Source: RFXV01 sp038150465
GTDB taxonomy: Bacteria > Bacteroidota > Bacteroidia > Flavobacteriales > Schleiferiaceae
DNA length: 32,153 bases
NCBI GenBank assembly: GCA_038150465.1
Contig: JAYOTP010000026.1
Location: 1 to 32,153, forward strand
Reading direction: 5' to 3'
How positions within the stretch are numbered: the stretch's first letter is position 1; each line of letters begins with the position of its first letter. Made by a program: the position numbers and the translations under genes. Below the pieces are notes generated by a model. The model searched no databases. It saw nothing but the letters and a program-made list of their open reading frames with translations, and was not told where the DNA came from. Shown here piece by piece: positions 15,843 through 23,575 of this stretch.

Positions 15843-15884
15843 GCCCCTGTTTGGCAGCCGAAATTCGGCTTTCAAGCGCGGCTC

Positions 15885-16259
15885 TCAGGCTGCTGAACGA
15901 ACGATGCGAACGGCTTGTATGGCCTGGAAAATAAAACTGCTGAAATACGGCAGAAAGAACCAGAGCGCCACGGGCCGTGTTCGTTCGTCCACGTGCAGCA
16001 GGAAGGGCAAAAGGTAGACGACCCCCGCCACCGATTTGAGAATGGCTCCGGCGAGGTAGGACATGCCGATCATATCCGGTTTGCTCTTCTTCAGGCGCAG
16101 TTGGATCCGGTGCTCCACAACAGTAAGTGCCCACAACAGAACATGTGCGCGATAGGCCACTCTGAATGCCCATTCCTCGGGCAGGATGAATTCCTGAACG
16201 ACGATGTGCAGGAGCAAGGTCGCGATGGACCAGATCAGGAGATGAGCAGTGAATCGCAT
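15885..16259 (-). CDS. Small integral membrane protein upstream of atpB
   Basis: A 124-residue protein with four predicted membrane helices (about residues 5-22, 33-48, 65-85 and 97-115) and a short cytoplasmic basic loop (HRIQLRLKKSKPD). The ATG at 16259 overlaps the atpZ stop by one base (TGATG), which decides the start; the frame is open further upstream but inside atpZ. It occupies the position where AtpI-like proteins or a small uncharacterised membrane protein occur in other atp operons, so a role in Fo or c-ring assembly, or in ion supply, is a reasonable guess from context only. Confidence 0.75.
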   Translation of the reverse strand: MRFTAHLLIWSIATLLLHIVVQEFILPEEWAFRVAYRAHVLLWALTVVEHRIQLRLKKSKPDMIGMSYLAGAILKSVAGVVYLLPFLLHVDERTRPVALWFFLPYFSSFIFQAIQAVRIVRSAA

Positions 16260-16492
16260 CAGGGCTTGATCTTTTGCACTTCTTTGATGATCAGATAGAG
16301 TGCTGCAAACACACCAAAAAGACTGCCGCCTACTGTCCACCATGGCGCGAAATCCGGGCTGCGTCGATCGAGCTCGGTACCGGCCCAGACAAACAGACCG
16401 ATCACGCAGATCATCTGCACGCCCATGCCTGAAAAGCGAACGAGTTTAGCCCGCTGAGCGCTGCTTTTTTGCTTCTTCGGTTTGTTCTCCAT
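16259..16492 (-). CDS. atpZ: AtpZ/AtpI-family protein
   Basis: A 77-residue protein with a basic N terminus (KPKKQKSSAQRAK) and two membrane helices (about residues 20-38 and 50-68) joined by a short loop with DRR (TELDRRSPDFAPWW). This matches the AtpZ/AtpI family of small proteins encoded next to F-type ATP synthase genes, proposed to help c-ring assembly or carry Mg2+/Ca2+. The gene begins inside the 3' end of the bactofilin gene (47-nt overlap) in another frame, and its stop overlaps the next start. Confidence 0.85.
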   Translation of the reverse strand: MENKPKKQKSSAQRAKLVRFSGMGVQMICVIGLFVWAGTELDRRSPDFAPWWTVGGSLFGVFAALYLIIKEVQKIKP

Positions 16493-16859
16493 TTCGGATG
16501 TCCCGCACCACGCCCATATTGCAGTTGCCTGTGAATTCGGCTCCCGGCTCCACGGCCAAACGGCTCGTCTGAATATCGCCCTCTACCTTGCTGCTGGCCG
16601 CGAGGGTCAAAAGTTCTGAAACGACCACCCGGCCCTTCACCTTTCCGGCAATGTTGGCATGGGCACAGAGTACATCGCCCTCGACCAGGGCCTTTTCCCC
16701 GACCACCAATTTGCCTTTGAGCTCAACAGTTCCGCGGATCACTCCGTCGATACGGAAGTCTCCCTCTGACCGAATGTCTCCGGTGATCTCTGTTCCATTG
16801 AGTACGCGGTTGCTGATCTGCGCATCCGGCGCTGCGTTCCTGTTTCCTGTTCGGGCCAT
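16446..16859 (-). CDS. Bactofilin (polymer-forming cytoskeletal protein)
   Basis: A 137-residue bactofilin. The core (about residues 20-115) is a run of short strands with regularly spaced glycines and hydrophobics (GTEITGDIRSEGDFRIDG, GTVELKGKLVVGEKALVEGD, NIAGKVKGRVVVSE), expected to fold as a right-handed beta-helix that polymerises without nucleotide. The termini are short and disordered, as in the family. Bactofilins organise local envelope or cell-wall functions. The gene starts 9 nt after the porW/sprE-like stop and overlaps atpZ, so it is translated from the same message. Confidence 0.92.
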   Translation of the reverse strand: MARTGNRNAAPDAQISNRVLNGTEITGDIRSEGDFRIDGVIRGTVELKGKLVVGEKALVEGDVLCAHANIAGKVKGRVVVSELLTLAASSKVEGDIQTSRLAVEPGAEFTGNCNMGVVRDIRNGEQTEEAKKQRSAG

Positions 16860-16868
16860 CGGCTGGTC

Positions 16869-19508
16869 TTAATAGTTCTTCTCAAAAAATTTCTCGTAGC
16901 CCTCCACATCCTTGTTCTTGAAAAAGTATGTGAAGTTCTTCTTGCTGATCACAAGCTCCTTATAACTGATCCCCGCAGATGCAGCCTGCATTCTCGGATC
17001 TTTCATCAAGGCCTTCTGGTAGGTTTGAGCGGTGACCTGATCGGTCAGGCCCGTGACCACCAAAAGCATGATCTGCTCGGTCAAAGGTACTATCTGTTCG
17101 CCCAGTTTTTGAAAGCGATGAAATTCCTTGTTGTGCTCTGTGAATGCGATCTGCACTTTGCTGATGTCCACCTGCCCCTCGATCAGCCAAAGGAAACGAT
17201 GCTCAGCGCCCGGCTCCATCTTGTATGGACTTTGCTCCTCTTCGGTCGCTTCCTCCCCTCCTGCGGCCAGATCCACCTCATCGCCCGTGCTCTCACCCAG
17301 CTGAAGCAAGATCGACTGGGCCTGAGCTCCCACCTCAGTATTCGGGTATTGCTCATAGCAGACCTTGAGTCCGGCGATCATTTCCTGCCTCTTTCCCTTT
17401 CCTGCGAGGCACAGGGCTTTAACGAGCAAATAATGAGGCGCCAGCACATCCTCTGTACATTCTGAAAGCCCCTTGTCCAATGCAGAAAGGGCTTCGTCGA
17501 AACGTTCCTCCCGGAAGGCCCGATAGGCTTTTTCGTAGCGCGTGAGGCATGGTCTGTCCTCCTCGACCTTTGGCGGGACCCCATCGTTGGCGGCCAGAAT
17601 GGCGAACTCCGTACCAGCATAATCGCTGATGAGTTCATTCTTGAACTGAACGGAACGGGCAGCGTCTCCTGTTTCCCGGTAGAGTAGGAAGAGCGTGTAC
17701 AGTACCCGCGCTCGTTCTTTGAAGGCATCGAAGCGCTTGAGCAATTGCTCGTAGGTGGCAATGGATTCGGCGGCATCTTTCAATCCATTCTTGTACACCA
17801 GGCCCAGATCGATGAATGCCTCCCGGATCAACCGATCGCTCTTTTCAAAATCTGCTTCGGAATTGGGGATGCGTGCCAGATAGGTCTCTGGTTTGTAAGG
17901 GTCTGTCGAGACTTCTCCCTGCTCTTCGGACGAAACAGACATGGTGTCCTCTGGGAAGAATCCGTTCTCCAGACCTCCCAACCGACTCACCGCGCGGCTT
18001 TTTTGCGCCCAATTGTCCGTGTTGGGACGGTCTCCCCATACCCTTCTGAAACTCCCCCGTCCACTGGAGACGATGGATGGATTGTAGAAATACCATTTAC
18101 CTGCGTTGGGACCTCCTCCGGCAATGGGACCCGAAGGCATGGCCGATGCATTCATTGCGAGCTCCCGGTTGAGCTCCTCGAGTTCCTTTTCCCGTTTTTC
18201 CCTCTCTTCCTGGGCGATGAGTTGTTCCACAATAAGCTCAGCCACCTGTCTTTGTTCCGCTGCAGATCGTTTGGACAAGTCCTGAAGGCTGTCCTGGGTT
18301 TCAATGATCTGAATGTCTTCGACCATTCGGCGCAGTACTTCTGCTTTTTCCTTCACCTCTTCGTAGCGCGGATGGTCTTGCGGCAAGCTCATGGACGACG
18401 AATCGTAGTATGCCTGTGCCATGGGGTAGGCCCGAAAAGAGAAGTTGATCTCGCCCAGTTTCAAATGGGACAGTGCCTTCTGGGTTTCATTGATCACACT
18501 GGTCCGGATGCTTTTCCTGAGGAAATCCTCGGCTTTTCCGTATTCCTCTTCTTTAATGGCCATCTCCGCCATGGCATAGTACAACTGGTCGCGGTTCTCC
18601 GTATTCTTTTCATCGCGCACCATTTTCTCCAGCTCCTCGTACATGGGCAGCGGATCCTTGGCGTAGACATCGAAATTGCGTGCCCTGCTCAGCTGACTCT
18701 GGAAATAGAATTCGTAGCTGGGGTTCATGTCCACCACTTGATAAAAGGCTTCTGATGCCTCATAACCATCTCCCTCTCGTTCCAGTGCCTGTCCGCGTAT
18801 GTAGGTGTAGCGAACCCGCTGCTCTTTTTTCTTTGCGAGCTCGGCAGCCTCGGCCATATTGGCCGCCACAGCTGGCCAATCCTCGAGCAAAATGTTCATT
18901 TGGCCCATGGTCGCCAAAACCTCGGGCTTGAGTTCAGCCGGGAGCTTCGGATCATAGTAGAGGTACTCCAGATCGGTCTTGGCACTTTCCGGGTTGCCGA
19001 TCCGGATCTTGCATCGAGCCCCCCACAGCTTGGCCTCGTGGGCCAGTTCGCCTTTGTCGTAGTTGGTCTTGATGTAGTTGAAAGTCTCCAGGGCCGAGAA
19101 GTATTCTCCCTTGTAGAAACGCGCCAGGCCGATCAACATGTAGCTGTCGTCTATGTAGTCGTTCTTCTGCCGACCGCCGATCACCATGCTGTGGCCGGTG
19201 ATCACCTTGACGGCCTTTTCCATGGCGCGGTCCATATCGGTGGCGATCCCTGCAGACATCTCCTCGTCCGGCCATTTGTAAACAGGCAGGATCCGATCAT
19301 AAGCCTCTGGCCAGGAGGTTTCGATCTTGAGCTTGCCCGCCCGAAAGGCTTCATTCCCGTTGAAGAGCGGGTTGAACCGGGAAGTCATTTCGTGATAGGT
19401 CCTGCTTGTGAACGTATCTTTTGTTCGTTTACAACCGCTCCACGCAGCCACAAGCAGCAGGAACAAAAGTGACCGGATCAGGTACTTACTATGAAGGCGG
19501 CTGCACAT
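16869..19508 (-). CDS. porW: PorW/SprE-like TPR lipoprotein of the type IX secretion system
   Basis: An 879-residue lipoprotein. The signal peptide ends in AAWSGC with lipidated C26. The mature N terminus (RTYHEMTSRFNPLFNGNEAF, then an LKIETSWPEAYDRILPVYK-type segment) matches the start of SprE/PorW proteins, which are needed for T9SS secretion and gliding. Tetratricopeptide-like helical repeats fill about residues 90-420 and 560-760. A charged coiled coil (about 410-450) precedes a Gly-rich stretch and the family hallmark GKWYFYNPSIVSSGRGSFRR (about 470-490). The C-terminal domain ends VEGYEKFFEKNY. It should help couple the outer-membrane export machinery to the periplasmic motor parts. It heads the leftward block leading to the ATP synthase genes, under a consensus promoter. 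The gene symbol is by family resemblance. Confidence 0.85.
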   Translation of the reverse strand: MCSRLHSKYLIRSLLFLLLVAAWSGCKRTKDTFTSRTYHEMTSRFNPLFNGNEAFRAGKLKIETSWPEAYDRILPVYKWPDEEMSAGIATDMDRAMEKAVKVITGHSMVIGGRQKNDYIDDSYMLIGLARFYKGEYFSALETFNYIKTNYDKGELAHEAKLWGARCKIRIGNPESAKTDLEYLYYDPKLPAELKPEVLATMGQMNILLEDWPAVAANMAEAAELAKKKEQRVRYTYIRGQALEREGDGYEASEAFYQVVDMNPSYEFYFQSQLSRARNFDVYAKDPLPMYEELEKMVRDEKNTENRDQLYYAMAEMAIKEEEYGKAEDFLRKSIRTSVINETQKALSHLKLGEINFSFRAYPMAQAYYDSSSMSLPQDHPRYEEVKEKAEVLRRMVEDIQIIETQDSLQDLSKRSAAEQRQVAELIVEQLIAQEEREKREKELEELNRELAMNASAMPSGPIAGGGPNAGKWYFYNPSIVSSGRGSFRRVWGDRPNTDNWAQKSRAVSRLGGLENGFFPEDTMSVSSEEQGEVSTDPYKPETYLARIPNSEADFEKSDRLIREAFIDLGLVYKNGLKDAAESIATYEQLLKRFDAFKERARVLYTLFLLYRETGDAARSVQFKNELISDYAGTEFAILAANDGVPPKVEEDRPCLTRYEKAYRAFREERFDEALSALDKGLSECTEDVLAPHYLLVKALCLAGKGKRQEMIAGLKVCYEQYPNTEVGAQAQSILLQLGESTGDEVDLAAGGEEATEEEQSPYKMEPGAEHRFLWLIEGQVDISKVQIAFTEHNKEFHRFQKLGEQIVPLTEQIMLLVVTGLTDQVTAQTYQKALMKDPRMQAASAGISYKELVISKKNFTYFFKNKDVEGYEKFFEKNY

Positions 19509-19533
19509 CTCGATGGGATAACTCCGAAGGCGG

Positions 19534-19563
19534 CAAAGTTATTTTAATGCGCCCGTTTTCAAT
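19534..19563 (-). promoter_or_regulatory. Promoter of the porW-bactofilin-atpZ block
   Basis: On the minus strand, ATTG (19560-19563; the TTG core matches the -33 element), an 18-nt spacer and TAACTTTG (19534-19541) fit the Bacteroidota consensus; the -7 element is exact. Transcription would start near 19528, about 20 nt before the porW/sprE-like ATG. Confidence 0.65.
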
Positions 19564-19607
19564 GTTCGCCCGACCATAGGATCAGGTTTAATAGTTTTAT
19601 GCGTCAT

Positions 19608-19626
19608 TAGTGTGATTGATACACTA
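19608..19626. promoter_or_regulatory. Inverted repeat, possible operator, upstream of the MFS transporter gene
   Basis: TAGTGT (19608-19613) and ACACTA (19621-19626) form a perfect 6-bp inverted repeat with a 7-nt centre (GATTGAT), 20 nt before the transporter ATG. Size and spacing fit a dimeric regulator site. A 7/8 match to a -7 element (TAGTTTTA, 19592-19599) lies just upstream. The regulator is unknown. Confidence 0.35.
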
Positions 19627-19646
19627 GGCATCTGATCTTTTGGTCT

Positions 19647-21035
19647 ATGGAAAAAAATCTGGAAAAACCCCGCCTCTCCATGGGCGGCATCATCAACCTC
19701 AGCATGGGGTTCATGGGCATCCAAATGGGATTTGGCCTTCAGAACGGAAATGCAAGCCGTATCCTGGCCAACTTCGGTGCAGACGTACATGAGCTGAGCT
19801 ATTTCTGGATCGTCGCCCCGCTGACCGGTCTGATCGTACAGCCGATCATCGGACATATGGGCGACAATACATGGACGCGTCTGGGGAGAAGGAAACCTTA
19901 CTTTCTGGCCGGTGCCCTTCTGGCCTCACTTGGCCTGATCTTTCTTCCAAACTCCAATGTCATTGCGGGTGAAGGCCTGCAAGCATCTGAATTCATGGGC
20001 ATCTCTGCCATTCTTTGGATCGGTGTGGCATTTCTCGCGCTCATGGATGCCTCCTTCAATATCTGCATGGAACCCTTTCGTGCCTTGGTGGGCGATGTGC
20101 TGCCCCAAAAGCAGGGAACCATTGGATTCAGCGTGCAGACGATCCTCATTGGTATGGGGGCCATTTTGGGCTCCTTCCTTCCGTGGATACTGACCAATTG
20201 GTTTGGTGTGGCCAATACAGCCGCTGAAGGCATGGTCGCTCCCAATGTGGTCTGGTCTTTCTATGTAGGGGCCTTTTTGCTGATGGCCACCATTCTCTAC
20301 ACCATCGCAACGGTCCGGGAATACAGCCCGGAAGAGTACAAGCAATTCAGAAAAAGTGAAGGGACGGACGATAAGGAAGTCAAGAAAGGGCTGCTGGCAT
20401 CCATCGTTCAGGATGCCGGGTCGATGCCTGTACGGATGAGGCGTCTGGGATGGGTGCAGATCTTCTCCTGGTTCGGCCTGTTCACCATGTGGGTCTACAC
20501 CACCTCTGCAGTGGCCACCCATCACTTTGGTCTGTCTCCAGAAGTCCATTCGGGAAAGAGCTATAACGATGCCGGAGACCTTGTAGGCGTGCTCTTTGGC
20601 ACCTACAATTTCGTGGCCCTCATTTTTGCCTTTCTCATCACGCCGATCGCACGGATGACGAGCCGAAAATTCGTTCATTTCGCCTCGCTTATCCTCGGAG
20701 GCCTGGGGCTGCTGAGCATGTATGTGCTGCCTCAGGAATGGCTGGTGCTGAGCATGGTCGGGGTGGGCATCGCCTGGGCAAGCATTCTCACGGTTCCCTA
20801 CGCCTTATTGGTCGATGCATTGCCCGCTGAGAAAATGGGCATATACATGGGGATTTTCAACTTCTTCATCGTATTGCCGCAGATCGTGAATGCGCTCATT
20901 GGCGGATGGATCGTGCACGATTTCTTCTCGGACTACGCCATTTATTACGTGGCCTTTGGAGGCTTGACCTTCCTGATCGCTGGCCTGCTCACGCTGCGCA
21001 TCAAAGAGCCCTTGTTTGCAGGGAACAAAAGCTGA
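19647..21035 (+). CDS. MFS transporter, SLC45-like (sugar/H+ symport type)
   Basis: A 462-residue polytopic protein with about 12 membrane helices. The N terminus (INLSMGFMGIQMGFGLQNGN) and the loop motif RLGRRKPY (about residues 80-87) are typical of the SLC45 / glycoside-type branch of the major facilitator superfamily. This branch includes sucrose and maltose-type disaccharide-proton symporters. A central cytoplasmic loop (about 225-260) is charged, as usual. The substrate cannot be assigned. It starts 139 nt from the divergent porW/sprE-like gene, and an inverted repeat lies before its start. The M14 peptidase gene follows after 105 nt in the same direction and may be cotranscribed. Confidence 0.88.
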   Translation: MEKNLEKPRLSMGGIINLSMGFMGIQMGFGLQNGNASRILANFGADVHELSYFWIVAPLTGLIVQPIIGHMGDNTWTRLGRRKPYFLAGALLASLGLIFLPNSNVIAGEGLQASEFMGISAILWIGVAFLALMDASFNICMEPFRALVGDVLPQKQGTIGFSVQTILIGMGAILGSFLPWILTNWFGVANTAAEGMVAPNVVWSFYVGAFLLMATILYTIATVREYSPEEYKQFRKSEGTDDKEVKKGLLASIVQDAGSMPVRMRRLGWVQIFSWFGLFTMWVYTTSAVATHHFGLSPEVHSGKSYNDAGDLVGVLFGTYNFVALIFAFLITPIARMTSRKFVHFASLILGGLGLLSMYVLPQEWLVLSMVGVGIAWASILTVPYALLVDALPAEKMGIYMGIFNFFIVLPQIVNALIGGWIVHDFFSDYAIYYVAFGGLTFLIAGLLTLRIKEPLFAGNKS

Positions 21036-21140
21036 TCGAATCAAGGGTGTTCTTCCTTGGCCACAGACGAGGATGACCCAAACGCAGTCTTCATCCATTG
21101 GTGGATTGCCCGTTACTTAGTGGAACTCTTTGAACAGCTC

Positions 21141-22841
21141 ATGAACAGATCCACCTTGCTTCAGCTTTTGATTTGTGTCCCGCTCATCGCCTTGGGCCAG
21201 TGGGCCGATCGCTCCGAAGGAAACAGCCGATCATACCAAGAGGTCCTTTCCTCCTATCGCTGGCTGGACAAACAGTTTCCAAAGGCCCGACTGGACAGTA
21301 TGGGAATGACGGATGCAGGGCGGCCCCTTCATCTCTTTTTGGTTGGAAGCGATCTGCCTGAACCGGGAAACGCCCCACATGAAGACCAATTGGTGCTTCT
21401 GGTGAACAACGGCATACATCCCGGGGAAAGCTGTGGAGTGGATGCCTCATTGCAGTGGGTACGCAAGCAACTCGAAGAGGGTTCCTTGCCCGAAGGAATC
21501 GTCCTGGGCGTGATCCCCGTGTACAACGTCGGCGGGATGCTCCAAAGGCGGCCCAACACACGTGCAAATCAGGACGGACCGGTCCTCCAGGGATTCAGGG
21601 GCAATTCACGCAACCTCGATCTGAATCGGGATTTTGTGAAAGCAGATGCACAGAACACCAGGAGCTTCTACCGCATCTTTCAGATGCTCGACCCCGACAT
21701 TTTTATCGATACGCACACCACCAATGGGGCGGATTACCCCTACACCATGACGCTGATCGCCACCCAGCAGGACAAGCTGGCCCGTCCACTGGGCCGATTC
21801 ATGGCCGAACAGTTCACACCAGCGCTCTATGAAGGAATGGCCAGTCGTCAGCCCATGGTTCCCTATGTCAACGTCTTTGGAAGGACGCCGGACAAAGGCT
21901 ACGCAGCTTTCCTCGAAACCCCTCGGTACGCAAGCGGGTACACTGCGCTTCACCACTGCATCGGTTACATAACAGAGGCGCATATGCTCAAGACCTATGA
22001 AGCGCGCGTTGCGGCCACCATGGATTTTCTCGATGTGCTTTTGCCACTGGCCAGCACGAATGCTGAAGCCATAAAACACGCACGAGAAGCCTCGCGAAAA
22101 TGGACTGCAGCTCAGGCCTATTTCCCGACTGGCTGGGCCCTGGACAGCAGCAGGAGCTCCACAATGGCCTTCGACAGCTATGCCCACGCGTATTCGCCCA
22201 GCACCTTGGGCTCCTATGATCGCCTGAAATATGAGCCCCGACCAAAAAGCCGAACGATCCCCTTTTATGGTCGCTACAGTGCAACCGACAGTGTGAAAAC
22301 AGCGCAAACTTATCTGATCCCATCGGCCTGGTACGGCGTTTTGGAACGCATGAAGCTGATGGGCATCCAAATGACTTCATTGGAAAAGGACAGCCTCATA
22401 GAGGTGGAGAACAGTTATCTCAAAGAGGTCGTATTTGCCAACAGACCTTACGAAGGACGTTTCATGGTGCAGGACTTCAAAGAAGAAAGAAGAACGGGAA
22501 AAAGGCTCTTTCAAAAGGGCGATGTGCTGGTGAACACCTCGGGCAATAACGCCCTGTTGCTCTCTGCTCTTTTGGAACCCCGTTCTGTGGATTCCTACCT
22601 GCGCTGGGGCTTCTTTCACTCCGTCTTCCAGCAAAAGGAATACTTCTCCACTTATGTGTTCGAAGACACCGCCATGGAACTGCTGGAAAATGACCCTGAT
22701 CTGAAAGAGGCCTTCGAGATCTGGAAAGAAAGAGAACCTGAAAAAGCCGGAAATCCCTATGAGGTCCTGGGGTTCATCTACAGCCGTTCATCCTATCAGG
22801 AAAAGGAATTCCTGCGCTATCCGATCGCACGCATACCTTAA
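21141..22841 (+). CDS. M14-family zinc carboxypeptidase-like protein, secreted
   Basis: A 566-residue protein with a signal peptide (residues 1-19, MNRSTLLQLLICVPLIALG). The zinc-binding pair H93 and E96 is in NGIHPGES, the third ligand is H192 in DTHTTNGADY, and E279 in YITEAHMLKTY is the probable catalytic glutamate. The NSRNLDLNRDF segment (about 155-165) is the substrate-carboxylate binding region of the family. It should cleave C-terminal residues from peptides in the periplasm or outside. The frame is open upstream to 21057, but the ATG at 21141 begins a clean signal peptide. The C-terminal 200 residues are an accessory domain I do not recognise. The stop overlaps the convergent small gene by 4 nt. 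Confidence 0.88.
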   Translation: MNRSTLLQLLICVPLIALGQWADRSEGNSRSYQEVLSSYRWLDKQFPKARLDSMGMTDAGRPLHLFLVGSDLPEPGNAPHEDQLVLLVNNGIHPGESCGVDASLQWVRKQLEEGSLPEGIVLGVIPVYNVGGMLQRRPNTRANQDGPVLQGFRGNSRNLDLNRDFVKADAQNTRSFYRIFQMLDPDIFIDTHTTNGADYPYTMTLIATQQDKLARPLGRFMAEQFTPALYEGMASRQPMVPYVNVFGRTPDKGYAAFLETPRYASGYTALHHCIGYITEAHMLKTYEARVAATMDFLDVLLPLASTNAEAIKHAREASRKWTAAQAYFPTGWALDSSRSSTMAFDSYAHAYSPSTLGSYDRLKYEPRPKSRTIPFYGRYSATDSVKTAQTYLIPSAWYGVLERMKLMGIQMTSLEKDSLIEVENSYLKEVVFANRPYEGRFMVQDFKEERRTGKRLFQKGDVLVNTSGNNALLLSALLEPRSVDSYLRWGFFHSVFQQKEYFSTYVFEDTAMELLENDPDLKEAFEIWKEREPEKAGNPYEVLGFIYSRSSYQEKEFLRYPIARIP

Positions 22842-23017
22842 AGCAGTCGGCTGACTTTCTTCAACCAGAGATAGAATGATGATGGAGGTCGGGCTGAGGG
22901 CTTCCCAGCGGGTCTTTTGTGTGCCTTGTTCTTGATCGGCTTGTCCGATGCCCAGCGCTTGTTGTTGGGCGAAAGAAGAGAGATGCTGCTTGCGTGAAAG
23001 GCGGAATGAATGTGCAT
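22838..23017 (-). CDS. Small basic hypothetical protein
   Basis: A possible 59-residue protein (MHIHSAFHASSISLLSPNNK to the C terminus KKVSRLL), rich in Lys, Arg, Pro and Ser, with no membrane segment and no family I recognise. The frame extends to 23065, but ATG 23017 avoids overlapping the upstream gene and has an A-rich leader (ACTAAAAATCATCACC). The stop overlaps that of the convergent peptidase gene. It is 37 nt downstream of another small gene in the same direction. It could be a chance frame. Confidence 0.4.
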   Translation of the reverse strand: MHIHSAFHASSISLLSPNNKRWASDKPIKNKAHKRPAGKPSARPPSSFYLWLKKVSRLL

Positions 23018-23054
23018 GGTGATGATTTTTAGTGGTTTTATAGGTGAGTGATGA

Positions 23055-23393
23055 TCAGAGTCCAAGCGATTTGTTGATCTCGTCGATCAGACCGTGGTGC
23101 GGACCCGACATCAGATCGATGTGTAAAGTGTTCTTGACATTCCAGATCACCCAAACACCGATGATCAACAGCATGGTCAGCAAGAAGACCACAACAAGGG
23201 TCTGAACACTGAAGGAGAACTTATTGATGGCCTCCTCGACAGGATCGCTGATGCCTTCCTTGTGGGAGAGGACCGGGTCCAAATCATTCACCCGAGCAAT
23301 CCTCTGCAACGGCGTGCGATGAGGATCTTTACTCGTAAAGGAAACGGTGCTGCCGTTTCCATTCTGTGAGTTGATTTTGACTTGCGTTTCCAT
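23055..23393 (-). CDS. Small single-pass membrane protein, function unknown
   Basis: A 112-residue protein. A polar N-terminal domain (residues 1-60) precedes one strong transmembrane helix (about 63-84, VQTLVVVFLLTMLLIIGVWVIW), and a short C-terminal tail follows (HIDLMSGPHHGLIDEINKSL). No family recognised. I chose ATG 23393 over the longer frame to 23429 because a promoter-like element (23427-23456) lies just upstream and the longer form would begin in it. Three phased direct repeats lie beyond the promoter, suggesting regulated expression. Confidence 0.65.
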   Translation of the reverse strand: METQVKINSQNGNGSTVSFTSKDPHRTPLQRIARVNDLDPVLSHKEGISDPVEEAINKFSFSVQTLVVVFLLTMLLIIGVWVIWNVKNTLHIDLMSGPHHGLIDEINKSLGL

Positions 23394-23426
23394 GATCTGT
23401 CTGCTCGTTGTTTTTTGATTACAGAG

Positions 23427-23456
23427 CAAAACTGCACGAAGCGCCTACCGCTCAAA
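23427..23456 (-). promoter_or_regulatory. Promoter for the small membrane protein gene
   Basis: On the minus strand, TTTG (23453-23456), an 18-nt spacer and CAGTTTTG (23427-23434; 7 of 8 to TAnnTTTG) fit the Bacteroidota promoter pattern. The expected start of transcription is about 25-30 nt before the ATG at 23393. Confidence 0.5.
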
Positions 23457-23466
23457 ACCCACTTAG

Positions 23467-23516
23467 AGAATTGGGCAGGTCCGTTCAAGAATTCGGTCGA
23501 AGTCTTTAGAATTCGG
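23467..23516. repeat. Three phased direct repeats upstream of a promoter
   Basis: AGAATTGGG (23467-23475), AGAATTCGG (23488-23496) and AGAATTCGG (23508-23516) start 21 and 20 bp apart, about two helical turns each, so they face the same side of the DNA. They lie directly upstream of the -33 element at 23453-23456, the usual place for activator sites. The first copy differs by one base. Confidence 0.5.
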
Positions 23517-23575
23517 GGAAGCTAAAATGTGCGGATCAGCGGAATATCGCTCCTGGAGCGGGAAAAGTCGGGCTG

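Noticed and set aside
17745..18755. 336-codon open frame on the + strand inside the porW/sprE-like gene
   Set aside because: Antisense to a clear TPR lipoprotein. The composition (Cys, His, Phe rich) is that of a shadow frame.
21606..22370. 254-codon minus-strand frame inside the M14 peptidase gene
   Set aside because: The + frame contains the zinc ligands and the expected motif order; the reverse frame shows no domain.
23548..23560. CGCTCC-T-GGAGCG hairpin after the first peroxidase gene as a terminator
   Set aside because: The stem is short, the loop is tight and no T-tract follows on the minus strand.
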